Shown here: piece after piece, positions 19,799-31,778 of the stretch | How positions within the stretch are numbered: position 1 is the first letter of the stretch | Layout of the letters: each line of letters opens with the position of its first letter | Origin: Galeruca laticollis | Taxonomy: Eukaryota; Arthropoda; Insecta; Coleoptera; Chrysomelidae | Length of the DNA stretch: 64,000 nt | NCBI GenBank assembly: GCA_963921935.1 | Contig: OY998177.1 | Span: forward strand, 109,670,067 to 109,734,066 | Direction of reading: 5' to 3' | Position numbers and translations under genes: made by a program | The notes under the pieces: model-generated | Seen by the model: the letters and a program-made list of their open reading frames with translations, nothing else | Database searches by the model: none | Told to the model about the DNA's origin: nothing

Positions 19799-21385
19799 TT
19801 TTCTACGACCGTGCGTTTTCACCCACTTTCCCGCACTCATTTTATTTTAGAAAGTGTCACTCGCACTAGTGCGGGGAAGTAAAATATGTTAATTTATCGT
19901 TATTAAATGTACATTTCATTGATTTTACCTGTATATTACTATTAAAACTAATAAAGGTTTTAATAGTCAATCTAACCCAGACTATTTTTCATTAATTGGA
20001 ATGAAGAAATTGCGATACTTTTATATATTTACCCTATACATTTCTCAAAATCAATCCACATAACAATCAAACTAAGCTGAGTCAAGTGGTTTGGAGGGGT
20101 AACCAAAGATTTGTTATGACAACCAAGTTGTCATCAAGACGTCAAAGTTTCAAGTCGAAGTGTCCGATTATGGCATTTTTCAAATTATTTTCAATAAAAG
20201 TAATATTTTAATGGACTCGTCAGACGAAGAGCTCCCAGAAGTAATATTAAAGGCCTCAGATGAGGTACATTCAGACATGTTACCAAGTAAATCACGAGAA
20301 AGATACGAACAGCAATACAACCAATTTTCAAACTAGTGTAAGGAAAAAGGAGTGAATAGCTTCAGAGAAGAGGTTTTTTGGCGTATTTATCCGAGCTGAG
20401 TAAGGTACTGAAATCCAATACCACATGGTCGCGTTACTCGATGGTGAAATGTTTAATTAAAATAAAACAAAACCTGGACGTAAGCAAGTTTCATGAATTG
20501 ACATCGTTCCTAAAAAAGCAAAATGTTGGTTTTCGACCACATAAATCGCAAATTTTTACCAAAGAAGACATATCCAAGTTTATGTTAGCATCTGATGTGA
20601 TATATCTTCTGATTAAAGTAGGTAAAATGTTTACTTTAGCCGGTGCTCTTCGCAGAGCGGAGCTTGTGAAAATGACGCTTGACGATATTCAAGATAAAGG
20701 AAACCTAATTATTGTGAAAATTTCCGATTCGAAAAACCATACCTAAAGATCCTTTGTTATATCTGAAGATATAAATAATGGAACACTTTTGAAGCTTTAT
20801 AGAAGGTATGCAAATTCACGGCCTTCTACCACCACGCACCGTCGTTTTTTTATCAATTGCAAAAAAGGAAAATGTTCTGTTCAGTGCGTAGGCGTAAACA
20901 CATTTGTTAAAATGGCGGCAGAGATCGCTACCTACTGAGGCCTACCTAACCCAAAACGTTACACAGGTCACAGTTTTGGACGATCCTCGGCAACGTTTCT
21001 AGCAGATTCAGGCAAAGGGATAACCAACATAAAACGTCTTGGAGGCTGGAAGTCAACTGCTGTTGCTGAGAGTTATTTGGAGGACTCCGTAGAATAGAAG
21101 GAAAGCATTTCGAATAAAATTCTTTCATGTACTGGCAACTTGCAACCGATGCCATCTCCGTCATCTTCATGCACTTTTCAATCTACGAGTGTTACTCTTA
21201 ACAGCCAGTTACCACCGACTAACTACTCTGGACCGGCTATTCTGACGCATTTGCAGAATGCAACAAATTGTGTTTTCAACAATAATATTAATAATAATTA
21301 GTGGATTTTCATGGAATGTTTTGTACGTTGAAATAAAATATATATTTTCAATGTGCTTTTTGAATCTTTATGCGGTCGTAGAAAA
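19799..21385 (+). mobile_element. Crypton-like transposon with short inverted flanks
   Basis: A 13-bp inverted repeat TTTTCTACGACCG / CGGTCGTAGAAAA at 19799-19811 and 21373-21385 flanks the recombinase pseudogene. A related direct word, (T/C)GCACTTGTTA...AAATAACTA, occurs at about 19777-19798 and 21499-21523. Cryptons typically lack terminal inverted repeats, so these flanks may be binding sites or parts of another repeat. The limits given are those of the inverted pair. Confidence 0.55.
20211..21301 (+). pseudogene. Crypton tyrosine recombinase
   Basis: It starts MDSSDEELPEVILKASDEVH, a start I take because it opens the family-typical acidic leader. A stop follows at about 20335, then a frameshift near 20372. 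The DNA-binding core reads AYLSELSKVLKSNTTWSRYS and KKQNVGFRPHKSQIFTKEDI. Catalytic boxes: ALRRAELVKMTLDD (first Arg), GHSFGRSSATFLADSG (His-x-x-Arg) and GGWKSTAVAESYLEDS (nucleophile Tyr). Two more stops (near 20743 and 20937) interrupt it. All four catalytic residues are still readable, so decay is moderate. The enzyme would cut and join DNA through a Tyr-DNA link. Confidence 0.9.
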
Positions 21386-22715
21386 AATAATGTTCCTAAT
21401 TCATGCGTAAAGTGTCTTTCCGGCCCTTGGCTGCTTGCCCAAACTCCGCTTCGCGTCGTTCGGGTCAACGGCAGTCGCGTGCAGAAAAGTATCACTTTCC
21501 GCACTTGTTAGGAAAATAACTACGAGTATAATGAGGAATTTTACTTACACCTATGTTTTCATAAGATAAAAATAGAAGTTTCTGTTTCCATAACTACCAA
21601 GCCTATTTTTCAGTTTATTGCCATTAGTACTTCTTGACTACAAGTGAAACATGAAAATGGTAATCTGTAATTAACATTGGCCCAACTAAGTACAGTTAAA
21701 TTATACACAACTTTTAAGTAATTTGGTTTTCCGCCGTGTAAATTGGTTTTATCTGTTGGGTGATTTGGTTTCAATAGTTTTTATTCTAAAATATTGTCAA
21801 TAACAGAAATACAAGTTGGAAAGAGCCACAGTGTGGCGTATACGAAGAAAGTAATTTCAGATTAATGAACATGTAAATTACCGAATTTGTCTTGTATTTA
21901 ACAGAATCACAAAATAATGAAAATGTCAGTGACATGATTTTTAAAATTGACAGCTGTCAGAATAGATCGAAATAAATTCTTATGTATAGAACTCCAATCA
22001 TGTTGTTGGTCGCTATCTCTTTTCAATATCATGAGGTTTTAATAACTGTCTTTTAATGCATTTTAAAAGAGGGCATTTATAAGAAGAAGTCGGTGTGATA
22101 ACCAAAACTAACCTAAAACAAGACCGGTGAAAATAACCTGATGTTGACATATCACCTTTTATGACATAAGATAGATATTTAGAAATGAACTGAGTGATAA
22201 ACTCCCCGAAGTGACCGCTCTCTAGAGATAAACAAAGCGACTACACTGCCAATACAACGGTTTGTCTGTCACGTACTTCTCGGTCTTTTTTCACTGAATA
22301 CGGAGCGCTCCAGATTACACGAACTTCCATTAATCGTGAGTACGTTTTGGAACTAATTTCAAAATGGCGACAAACAGCATATGTGGTAGCGGCATATTAC
22401 AGCCCCAGTAAGAAACGAAGCGGTAGAGATAACCGATTTAGGACAAGTTGTTGCGAGTCCAACTCAAAGTAAAACAAAGCTAGCAAATTTATCAGGGGTT
22501 TGTCAACGTATAATAAGTCGTCATTAAACCATTATATAAGACGGCGGAATATTATTAAAAATATAAATTGAAGTTTCGTCACTAGAGACGAAAGTTAACG
22601 TTATAAGAATTTCTCTCACCTGCGACGAAAATCACGTTTTCGATGAAGGAATTCTATTACAAAATGACATATTTTTGTACAGGGTTGTAGAAAGAAGTAT
22701 TTTCATGATGTTCAG
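21386..22715. other. Non-coding DNA inside the TIR-like pair
   Basis: A GC-richer patch at 21390-21500 is followed by AT-rich sequence. No protein similarity was recognised. Bases 22200-22330 are moderately GC-rich but without an open frame. Confidence 0.4.
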
Positions 22716-22742
22716 TCTGTTTCTTGTTCGGTGCCGCACCCT
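22716..22742 (-). repeat. Right member of a TIR-like pair
   Basis: Inverted counterpart of 19084-19110 (24 of 27 bases), ending GTGCCGCACCCT and followed by TTTA. Confidence 0.55.
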
Positions 22743-23011
22743 TTATATGTAATTATAACGTTAATCAGGGAGAGATATATAACAATGAGCAAAAGGGACG
22801 ATTATGTCAAGCAATAAATTGAATTATGGTTAAGAGAACGTGTCAGTTACGTTAATATATCCGTCAGGGACATTCAACACGTATTTTATATATTATAAAA
22901 AGTTTAAATTCATACTTCGAAAATGAGAGTTACTCATATTGATTTTTGTACTTACTAATGACTAACGACCCTTCCAATCCTGTCATGATTATGAAACACA
23001 TGACATATTTA
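22743..23011. other. AT-rich spacer
   Basis: No recognised feature. It ends where the 3' end of the LINE copy begins (GGCTTAACTCTCCCG). Confidence 0.4.
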
Positions 23012-23800
23012 GTGGCTTAACTCTCCCGTAGGAGAAACGCCGCATTCTAGATCCTTTTGTAGGGGTGGATCCAGTACCCATTTTCATTTTAATATTTTTC
23101 CCACCATTTGTAGCCATTGTTTCCTATTCTATGTCTTCTCTTCTCAGTGCCTAATTCCCATAGTCTCGAGATAAGCTACTAACTCCTGCAATCGAATTAT
23201 TCTTGATCTTCCCTTTCTTCTCCGAGTACATGGCTTCCACTCTACCATTTAGTATATTACTGCTCTGTACCTGCTCTCCATATGTATCCGAACCATTTTA
23301 ATATTTGCCCTTTAATTCTCCTTACTCTCTTTTTCCTTCTCTTGATATAATTCTATACTTGTTTTACTTTCATATTGCTCACCTATTTTTTTGTTCCAAA
23401 TATTGTTGTTAGTATTTTTCTTACCAGTATTTTCATATCCTCTAGTCGATTTTAAGTCATGGTTAATGCTTCTTTCTTATCATATATCATCACCGGTATA
23501 TTTTTTATTATAGCATGGAATGCTTTGTTTGTCGCTACGATTTTTTCCTTTCAGATCTCCGTTTGACTGTATCTACTTCTTTAAATTAATATTACCCGAT
23601 TTTGACATCTATATGTCCACAATTCTTTTTAGGTCTTAATAATTCGGTTTCCTGTGTATTTATTACTAGTCCAATTTTTTGAAGCACATTGTAGATTAAA
23701 TTTCTCATTATTCTTGTTACACTCAAATGAACTTGCTCATTATTAATGATTATCAACGTAGATGTAACTATTTCCGTTTTTCTTGACAACTATTTTCCAT
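23012..23800 (-). mobile_element. Bicistronic-type LINE, 3' fragment (copy 1)
   Basis: The low-coordinate end (GGCTTAACTCTCCCGTAGGA) and the following 750 bases match the 3' end of the longer copy at 24543-25330 with moderate divergence. Minus strand. The piece includes the RT thumb remnant at 23592-23789 (KIGLVINTQETELLRPKKNC) and the non-coding tail. It is 5'-truncated near 23800. Confidence 0.8.
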
Positions 23801-24542
23801 GTGCAAAACTGTCACTTCCTTTATTCAAAGTTAATATTCTGTCCTTTTAAATGTTCAGAAAGGAAGCTTATCAAGATTTTAATGAAACGTGGAAAGCCTC
23901 TTTGACTAGTTGCTTCACTCGAAAATAATTTTCCGGCATTTTCGCGGAATAATGAACTGCTTTTTGTAGTTATAGAGATTCGGTAGGGGATTATCTCTAA
24001 TTAGAATAATATCGTTACTTTGAGAAATAGACGAGAAATGCTATTTCATATATAAATTCAAAATTTTACTAATTATATTTCGTTGGATTAGTAAGACATA
24101 CAATTAATTTTTTTATAAGACATAGTTATATGAATAATTATTAAAACATAATTACCAACATAAGAATAGCGTATAAAGTTTTCAATTACTAGTCTTGAAA
24201 TTAATCCAGTCATTATTAGAAAATTACCATATGGAAGATCATTGTATGGGTAGAGCCTTCTTCTGAAAAAACGTTAATAGGTCTCGTAAGAATAAGTCTC
24301 CTTTCAAGATAGGTTTCTTAAATTCACTATTTTCTTTACAGGGTGGTCTTTAAGTAATTGTACATAGAAACATGGTAGATTTGAGGCAACCCACCCCAAT
24401 AAATTATTGATAATAAAAGTCATAGTTGGAATTTTCAAATATATTTTTGCAATAACTTCAACATACTTGAACATGTTACATTCAAAATTTGAAACTAACG
24501 GTTTTGGGTATTAAAAATCATAACCTGGCATTTATATATAGA
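23801..24542. other. AT-rich spacer with insect-type repeat
   Basis: At about 24340 ACAGGGTGGTCTTTAAGTAA starts a stretch resembling common insect dispersed repeats. No coding content recognised in the rest. Confidence 0.4.
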
Positions 24543-25158
24543 GGCTTAACACTCCCGTGGGAGTAGCGCCGCTCTTACGAGCTTTCTAGATCCTTTTCTA
24601 AGGGTGGATCAGACCACATTTACTTTTTCATATTTTTTCTACTATTTGTAGCCATTGCTTCCTGTCCTGCGTTTTCTCTTCCCAGTATCTAATTCCCATA
24701 GTCTTGAGATCACCTACTACCTACTGCATCCAAGTTATCCATGGTCTTCCCCTTCTTCTCTTACTTAATGGCTTCCACTCTACCAATGAGTATATTATTG
24801 CTCTCTCACTTACTCTCCATATGTGTCCCAACCATTTTAATCTTTGATCCTTAATTTTTCTTACTTTGTCTTGTTGTATCTCTTGATATAATTCCATATT
24901 TGTTCTTTTTCAATATTCTTCACCTATATTTTTTTATTCTAATATTGTTCTTAGTATTTTTCGTTGCTGTATTCTCATATCCTCTTGTTGTTTTTTAGTC
25001 ATAGTTAATGTTTCTGCCCCATACATCATCATCACCGGTCTAATTATTGTGTTATATATTTTCATTTTCGTGCGCTTGCTAATTATTTTATTTTTTAATA
25101 ATTTCTTCTTAGCATGAAATGCTTTGTTTGTTGCTAAGATTCTTTCCTTTATCTCAGT

Positions 25159-26178
25159 TTATCTGTCTCCATCGCTACTTATTGTTATTCCTAGGTATTT
25201 AATTCTATCCACTTCTTCAAATTCATATCTTCCAATTTTGACATTTTTGTACTCACAATTATTTTTGAGTCTTAATAATTTGGTTTTATGTGTATTTATC
25301 ACCAGTCCAATTTTCTTTCCCTCCCTTAATGTCTCCTCCAACATTTCTTCCATTACGATTCTGTTTTTAGTCACTAGTGTTACATCGTCGGCATATGCTA
25401 TTACTTGTCCTCCTCTAGTCATTGAATTTCCTTCATATATTTTTTTCAACGTATATTCTAGTGCCAAATTGAATAGTGTTGCCGACAGAGAGTCTCCTTG
25501 CTTGACTCCTTTGTTATATGTAAACTTCTCTGTTTTCCCTCTTTGTGTTATTACTTCTGCTACGCTTTGGTCTAGTGTCATTTTTATCAATCTTATCAGT
25601 TTATTATTCACTTGATTCCTTTTTATTGAGTCAAATGCTCTTTGGAAGTCAATGAATAGTATCTCAATGTCTATGTTATATTCGTTGGACTTTTCCAAAA
25701 TTTGTTTCAGTATATGTATCGCATCTGTAGTTGACCTTCCCTTTGTAATCCGTACTGATATTCTCCACCTCTGTAACCTGCGTCATGCATCATGCAGTCT
25801 TCTTTTCATGATTGTTGTTGTTACCTTATATGCTGTATACAGTAGCGTAATTCCTCTGAAGTTTTCACAAGCTTGTTGATCGTCCTTCTTGTGTATTGTT
25901 ACTATTTGTCCCACCTTCCATTCCTCTGGCATCTGTTCTTCTTCCCACATTTTATATATCAATTGGTATAATTTTTCTAACAGTTTAGTCCCTCCTTATT
26001 TGATAAGTTGCATGTCGATTTTGTCGCCTCCGGGTGCTTTTCCGTTGTAACTCCTGTTAATTATCTCTCTAATTTCTTCCTTCGTTGGGCTCTCGATTCC
26101 ATCTTGTTTGTTCTTTGCTTTTATATCAACTTCCTCTATTACTTCTGTTTCTGTTAGTGATTCCCTAAAGTATTCCAT
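25159..26178 (-). pseudogene. LINE ORF2 reverse transcriptase
   Basis: A leading piece (26178-25996) has NRSYNGKAPGGDKIDMQLIK, RT motif 1. The main frame (25698-25159) has IEILFIDFQRAFDSIKR (motif A), YNKGVKQGDSLSATLFNLAL (motif B), VIAYADDVTLVTKN (motif C, YADD) and KIKYLGITISSDGD-like thumb residues. Between 25996 and 25698 the palm continues in other frames. The catalytic Asp residues are intact. Confidence 0.9.
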
Positions 26179-26863
26179 CCATGTCTCTTCATATTCCGTA
26201 TCTTCATTAACTAATCTTCCCTCTTTATTTTCTATTCCTGTTGCTTTGTTTTTATACGTTCGGGTCTGGGCATTTATTTTTTGATAAAAATCTTTTGTGT
26301 TCCTTGCATAACTTGCCCTTTCTATTTCACTAATTCTGTTTTTAATTGTTTTTCTCTTAGCTCATTTTATTATTTTCTTCGCTTATTTTCATAGTTTTTC
26401 ATAAGTTTCTCTTTCTTCATTCCTGTTCGTCCATTTTACCCATGCTTCCTTTTTCATTTCAATAATTTCTTTGCATTTTCCATCGAGCCATTTCTTCTGT
26501 TCTCTGTTTACCACCGTTCCTATTTTTTTGTTTGCAGCTGTATTTATACATTTTTCTATCCTTTTCCATCCTGCTTGAATTACACTAATTTCTTCTGCCT
26601 CATTGATGAGTTTTTCTTCTATACTATCTGTGTACTCGTTTTGTGTGTTCTGTCTGTTCTAGTTTCCTTATGTCTCATTTTTTGTTGCATATTTCATTTT
26701 TATTTTTAATCTTCATCTTTTGTAGCATAGTGCCTACAATCATGTAATGATCCGTATCAGCACACGCCCCTCTATATGTTCTGACATATTTCATTGTCGA
26801 CCGTTTTCTTTTTATTATCAATATGTGATCAATTTGTGTATATGTTTTGCAATCAGGTGATCT

Positions 26864-27709
26864 CTACGTAACTTTATGCCATTTGGTGTGTTGGAGCATC
26901 GTACTGCAAATAATCATGTTCATTTTTACTGCTAGATTACAAATTCTGTGTCCATTGTTGTTTGTTTTTTCATGTAATGTGTGTATAGCGCTTATCTGTA
27001 TGTAATATTCTTCTTTTCCAATTTGCGCGTTCAGGTCACCCAATAATATTATCGTGTCTTGTTTTGGTATTTTTGATATTTCTTCTTCTACCTTTTCATA
27101 GAATACCTCCTTTTCTCCATCTTCTGCCACCTCTGTGGGTGTATAAATATTTATTATTGACAGATTGAAGGGTCTCGCCTCAATTCTTATATATGCCATT
27201 CTCTCATCGATTGGTCTAAACTCCATTACATTTCCTTTTATTTTCTCTCTCGCTATAAATGCTACTCCATATTGTCCTTGATGTTCTCTTCCCGAGAAAA
27301 ATAATTGATATTTCTTTATTTTAATACTTCCTTTCCCCCTCCATCTTATTTCCTGCAGCGCTGCTACATCAATACCATATTTTTCCAATTCCCATGCAAT
27401 TTTCTCCATCTTTCCTGGTTCTCGCATTGTCCTCATGTTCCAAGTACTTATTTTAATTCCTTTAGTCCTACGTACCTTTTTTTCCTTTTCCCTTTTTGAT
27501 CGATATTTACTTTTTTTATCGCCTGGTTTATCATTAGTGTTTTCCCTACCTTTGTCTCGTACCATTTTTTCAAACATATAATTACAATTATTATTATATA
27601 TCTCCCTAACTTTTTCATTTGTACTTATATTATCTTCTGTTTTGTTATTTCCTTTATCTATGCTAATCCTATTATCTACATTTATCCCTTTACTACAATT
27701 TGTTATCAT
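26864..27709 (-). CDS. LINE ORF2 N-terminus, apurinic-type endonuclease
   Basis: A 281-residue open frame. After a disordered basic leader (residues 1-90) come ISTWNMRTMREPGKMEKIAW (residues ~95-115), VAALQEIRWRGKG with the catalytic Glu, IINIYTPTE and ILLGDLNAQIGKE with the catalytic Asp-Asn pair. It nicks target DNA for primed reverse transcription. The frame stops (HTKWHKVT) before the final SDH-type His motif, which lies in other frames just below, so the domain is broken at its end. The ATG at 27709 may not be the original start. Confidence 0.88.
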   Translation of the reverse strand: MITNCSKGINVDNRISIDKGNNKTEDNISTNEKVREIYNNNCNYMFEKMVRDKGRENTNDKPGDKKSKYRSKREKEKKVRRTKGIKISTWNMRTMREPGKMEKIAWELEKYGIDVAALQEIRWRGKGSIKIKKYQLFFSGREHQGQYGVAFIAREKIKGNVMEFRPIDERMAYIRIEARPFNLSIINIYTPTEVAEDGEKEVFYEKVEEEISKIPKQDTIILLGDLNAQIGKEEYYIQISAIHTLHEKTNNNGHRICNLAVKMNMIICSTMLQHTKWHKVT

Positions 27710-27906
27710 TAATTTACTATTAGTAATCTTGAAGTTACTTCTAATTCGAAAACGAATCCTATCTTCCTTCTGTTCTCTTTTTTTCTGTTCCTCTTCATTG
27801 CCTCTTCCGTCTCCATATTCTTCTTCCAGTTGTTCCTCGTCTTCTAGTTTTTTTCTTCTCTTCTAAGCATTTTGGTTATTTTCTCCTCGCTTTCTCCTTC
27901 CTCCGG

Positions 27907-28469
27907 TCATCTTAGGTTTACTTTCCTTTTAGGCTTATTTGTCTCTGCCTTTTCTATCTTTTCTTGACCTTCCTGTAAACTATACTTGTCATGAACATTT
28001 TCATCGGTTATCAATTTATCATATTCAAAATATGCTCCACTTCCATTTTCCCTTGCTCTTTTCATAAACTGCATCATGTATTTCCGTTTCTGTACTCTTG
28101 TTAGCGAATCATCATTCAGCCAAATGTTTGTACCTTTTAGGTTTTTCTTTTTTGTCATTATTTCCTGCTTCTTTTCCATTTATTGAGCATTATAATAATT
28201 GGTCTTTCAGTTCTACTATTGAATTCTCCTAATCTTCGTAGATCGTTTACTTCGTTTTTTAAGTTCACTTCTGTTCCTGCTTCTCTTAAAATTCCTTCGA
28301 TTCTAATTTTTGTATCTATAGATCGTTCTTCTTCACTATCTTCTATTCCCTGTATAATTATTATGTTTCTATTTGTCTCTCGTTCCATCATTTCGATTCT
28401 TCTTTCTTGTGTTTTTATCATTTGTTTCAGCCAATTATTTTCCTCTTTCAGCTCTCTTATTTCTTCCAT
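27907..28469 (-). pseudogene. LINE ORF1-like protein
   Basis: The first frame (28469-28158) starts MEEIRELKEENNWLKQMIKT, a heptad-like coiled coil, then NIIIIQGIEDSEEERS, a block shared with ORF1p/L1-type RNA-binding proteins. The second frame (28179-27907) continues with KKKNLKGTNIWLNDDSLTRV, the C-terminal RNA-binding part. A frameshift near 28165 separates them. ORF1p would coat the element RNA. It is followed by a Lys/Arg/Glu-rich, pyrimidine-biased (plus strand) connector at 27780-27900. Confidence 0.8.
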
Positions 28470-28490
28470 GTTATTTTCTAGTTCGTTTTA

Positions 28491-29849
28491 GATGGTTTCA
28501 TCAATCAGGCATCTACTCCGATTAATTTTCCAGAGGGCTTCACATAAGCGGCGTAAATAAAAAAATTGAGGTAGGAGTCTACGCTTATAATTTCACAGCG
28601 ATATGATGAATATTAACGTATTGTGGTAGAGTTGATGATAAAATGTGTTTGTCACTTTAAAATAGAAACACAATTAGGAACTCAATACATTTAATGTAGG
28701 GAACAAGTGAAGAAAAAATTAAGCAAAACATTATAACGAATAGGCTATTTGACTCAAATCAAAATTTATTTAAAAAAATGTTTAATTCATAAAACATTTG
28801 TCCAAAGGGAACCAAATATATCGATTTAAATTTATAAAAGTGGTTAACGGCTCTAGAAGTTCAATTTGAAAATATCATTTTTAATCGTAAATTTAAACCG
28901 TTCAAAACTATATCTGCTATGATCTGACGCCATTAAAAGTGTAAACAAATAAATGCCTTTTGTACGTCCTATTGATAGAATCGAATGATATTGATAATTA
29001 ATAACTCGGATGAAGAATAGCACAAACATGAAATATTGTTACGGCATCTATGTATGTACATTATAGTGTAATGAAATCGTTTGAAATATTGGTAAATATT
29101 GAATGTCTATGTACAATATCAGTATTAATAAAATAAGTAATGACGTCACAATAATTTGGTATGGAAATTTCACTAATACTCCAGCTAGCTCAATCAACAA
29201 TTGAATTTTAAATTAATATGTAATGGTTATTTATGAAGTTAATTGCTAAGACAGAAAGTAGATATTAGTTAATACAATGCTCGACTTCTGTTGGATGTTG
29301 ACGTCATTATTGTTTCGGGTCGTAACTACGACGAAAATTATGTTTTTCCTCATAGATAGTTTATTTATTGTTGAAGTGTCAGCTGTCGCAACATTCAGTG
29401 ATAAATACTAATGCACCAAACATTTCAAATAAAAATTGCAAATTTGATATATATTTGAGACGATTCATTAAATATTTTCCGTTTTATTTTGAATGTCCAG
29501 GTACTTTTTTGCCACAGTCTTCTTTTAAACGCGAAATTAAGTTTCTTTAATGTACTACATGTATAATATCTCCAATCTTATTGTGAATGGAATTCTGTTG
29601 AAATGAGCATTACCGTGTTATCTTTTGCTTTCATTCAGTAACTTTGTGAACAATAAATGCACATGAGTGATACAGTGAATCCAAAGATGTGGTGGAAGTG
29701 TTGCCTCAGCCATCAACGTCTTCAACTGAAGTTGAGTGTGGCAAATCTGCACCCTATTTATTCCATTTTTCAATGCAGCATACTACTCATACGCATATAT
29801 TTCCATTAATTGGATTCTTAATAAGCCTAATGTGACATTCTCGGCACTT
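28491..29849. other. AT-rich stretch without recognisable gene
   Basis: Both strands were inspected; no motif recognised. Some GC-richer words occur at 28520-28560 and 29280-29330. Confidence 0.5.
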
Positions 29850-29869
29850 CAGCACACAAAATTTTATTA

Positions 29870-30322
29870 GTGGAGAACCCCCTAGCTTTATGCAAAGCAA
29901 TAGAAATTCAAATCAATACTCTTAACAAAAAGAAATTATTAATCACAGCTCTTTATAGACCTCCTTCCACGAACGTAATGACCTTTCTGGATCAGCTCAA
30001 ACTTTACTTGGAACAGTCAAGACGAAAAACATCAGATTACCATATTATTATCGGATATATAAACATAAATATCAAACTTGAGGATGACGACATTGTTTCA
30101 GAGTATTTAAATATACTGAGTGGAAACAATTTTGAATCGATGATAAATAAAGATACTAGAGTTCGGGGTAAGTCTGCTTCATCTATTGATCATATTTGTT
30201 TGAAATGCAAAACACCTGAGTTCAAGGAAAAATGTAAACCAATAATTGTATGCTCATATATCACAGACCATTACACTCAAATCCTGAAAATGCCGTTTAA
30301 GTCGGAACCTCTTGAAGCTTAA
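29870..30322 (+). pseudogene. LINE endonuclease, C-terminal half
   Basis: The frame contains LLITALYRPPSTNVMTFLDQ, the conserved ALYRPP block of CR1/jockey endonucleases, then YHIIIGYININIKLEDDD, where the usual GDFN/GDLN has become GYIN, and SSIDHICLK followed by ITDHYTQIL, the SDH motif with Ser changed to Thr. The loss of the Asp in the GDxN motif would inactivate it. The N-terminal third is missing. Confidence 0.82.
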
Positions 30323-30481
30323 CCAGAACAGAGGGAATTATGCGAATATGATTGGCATTCATTTTACGGGATGATAGATATAGATATCGCTACTACATTC
30401 TTCATTGGACATATATGTGAACTGACAGGATAATATACAAAAAGAATTAAAAAGAAAAAGGAGGATAAATAAAAGGAAAGA

Positions 30482-30694
30482 TTGGTCACAAAAGCACTAA
30501 TGGAATCAATAAATACTAAAAATCAACTATATAAAAAATATCGGGAGAACCCAGAAGCCTACGGACAGGAATTTAAGAATTACCGCAATCATCTAAACCG
30601 TGTAATGGAAATTACGTTATCAAACTATTATAGAGCGGAGATTGACAAAAAGCTAAAAGTATCTTTGGCACATTATAAACAATATGGAATGTAG
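30482..30694 (+). pseudogene. LINE endonuclease-RT linker fragment
   Basis: Reads LYKKYRENPEAYGQEFKNYR and NRVMEITLSNYYRAEIDKKL, the usual helical segment between endonuclease and RT in this family. A stop follows at 30692. Another frame continues to the RT. Confidence 0.7.
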
Positions 30695-30836
30695 GAAAAA
30701 AATCAATCATCAAAGAAATTATCACTGATAATGATGTATTGACTGATGACCTAAAAATTGCAAACGTCTTCAATAAACATTATGCGGAAGTGGAAAAAAA
30801 CTGGATTCATTAAATTAAAAATCTATTACTGATCCA

Positions 30837-31655
30837 ATGCCAGGAAAATCTCTATCACACTCAATGTTTCTTAAACCTGTAGATGAGGAGGAAATATGCT
30901 GGATCATAAATTCATTGAAACTAAATAAATCGCATGGAATTGATAAAATTAAAGCTGAAACTCTCAAAGAAATTCAAACAGAAATCGCCAAACCCATGGC
31001 ACACCTCATTAACAAAATAATGAAATCTGGTGTATGTCCCTCTATACTCAAAGTAGCTGTTATAAAACCACTTCATGAAAAAGGAAAAAAATGTGTGATT
31101 GAAAATTATAGACCCGTTTCACTTATATCCAATATCGCGAAATTTTTTGAAAAAGCTCTCAAGAATAGACTCAATGATTATATAAAGAAAAACAACTTGC
31201 TATCAGAAATACAGTTTGGGGTCAGAGTAGGCAAAACTACCCAAGATGCTATAATAAGCTTAACATTCCAAATTTATAGAGCGATAGATAACGGAAAACC
31301 TAGTCTGTGTGTATTTTTAGACCTATCCAAGGCTTTTGATACCGTAAGTCATACACAGCTTCTCGAAACCTTGGAAGATATTGGAGTTCGGGGAACAACT
31401 TATAATCTTCTAGAAAGATATCTGTACCAGAGAAAACAATTTGTACAAATTGAAAATAAAGTAAGTTCAGAAGAGTTAGTTCAGTTTGGTGTGCCACAAG
31501 GCACTGTCCTTGGGCCACTATTATTCTTAATATATCTTATCAACTTACTCACCTTGAATAGTACAGGAACTATAATCAGCTTCGCAGATGATACAGTGAT
31601 TTTGTATAAGGATAAACATTGGCATGACCTGAAAGAAAAAGTGGAAACTGACTAA
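30837..31655 (+). CDS. CR1/jockey-like LINE reverse transcriptase
   Basis: A 272-residue open frame covering most of the RT. Blocks: KSHGIDKIKAETLKE, PLHEKGKKCVIENYRPVSL, QFGVRVGKTTQDAI, LCVFLDLSKAFDTVSH (motif A), QFGVPQGTVLGPLLFLIYL (motif B) and IISFADDTVILYKDKH (motif C, FADD). The stop TAA at 31653-31655 falls just after motif C; the thumb remnant INWFNHQL continues only to about 31735. The catalytic core is intact, but the protein is truncated. Confidence 0.9.
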   Translation: MPGKSLSHSMFLKPVDEEEICWIINSLKLNKSHGIDKIKAETLKEIQTEIAKPMAHLINKIMKSGVCPSILKVAVIKPLHEKGKKCVIENYRPVSLISNIAKFFEKALKNRLNDYIKKNNLLSEIQFGVRVGKTTQDAIISLTFQIYRAIDNGKPSLCVFLDLSKAFDTVSHTQLLETLEDIGVRGTTYNLLERYLYQRKQFVQIENKVSSEELVQFGVPQGTVLGPLLFLIYLINLLTLNSTGTIISFADDTVILYKDKHWHDLKEKVETD

Positions 31656-31778
31656 ATTATCAATTGGTTTAATCATCAACTATTGACAATAAACTACGAA
31701 AAAACTAAATTTCTGACTTTCACGATTTACGTTTGTCAATTGGAATACTCTACAAAGTGTGTGTTTTCTTTATTTGAT

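Larger units (their letters stand above)
24543..28490 (-). mobile_element. Bicistronic-type LINE (copy 2), near full length
   Basis: A minus-strand LINE of about 3.95 kb with ORF1-like protein (28469-27907), endonuclease (27709-26864) and RT (26178-25159), then the RT tail and 3' end (to 24543, GGCTTAACACTCCCGTGGGA). The coding strand is very purine-rich. ORF2 is broken by many frameshifts. It shares its 3' end with the fragment at 23012-23800, so the family is repeated in tandem orientation here. Confidence 0.88.

Noticed and set aside
25124..25615. 163-residue plus-strand open frame
   Set aside because: It is the antisense shadow of the LINE RT (25698-25159), hydrophobic because the RT strand is rich in charged purine codons.
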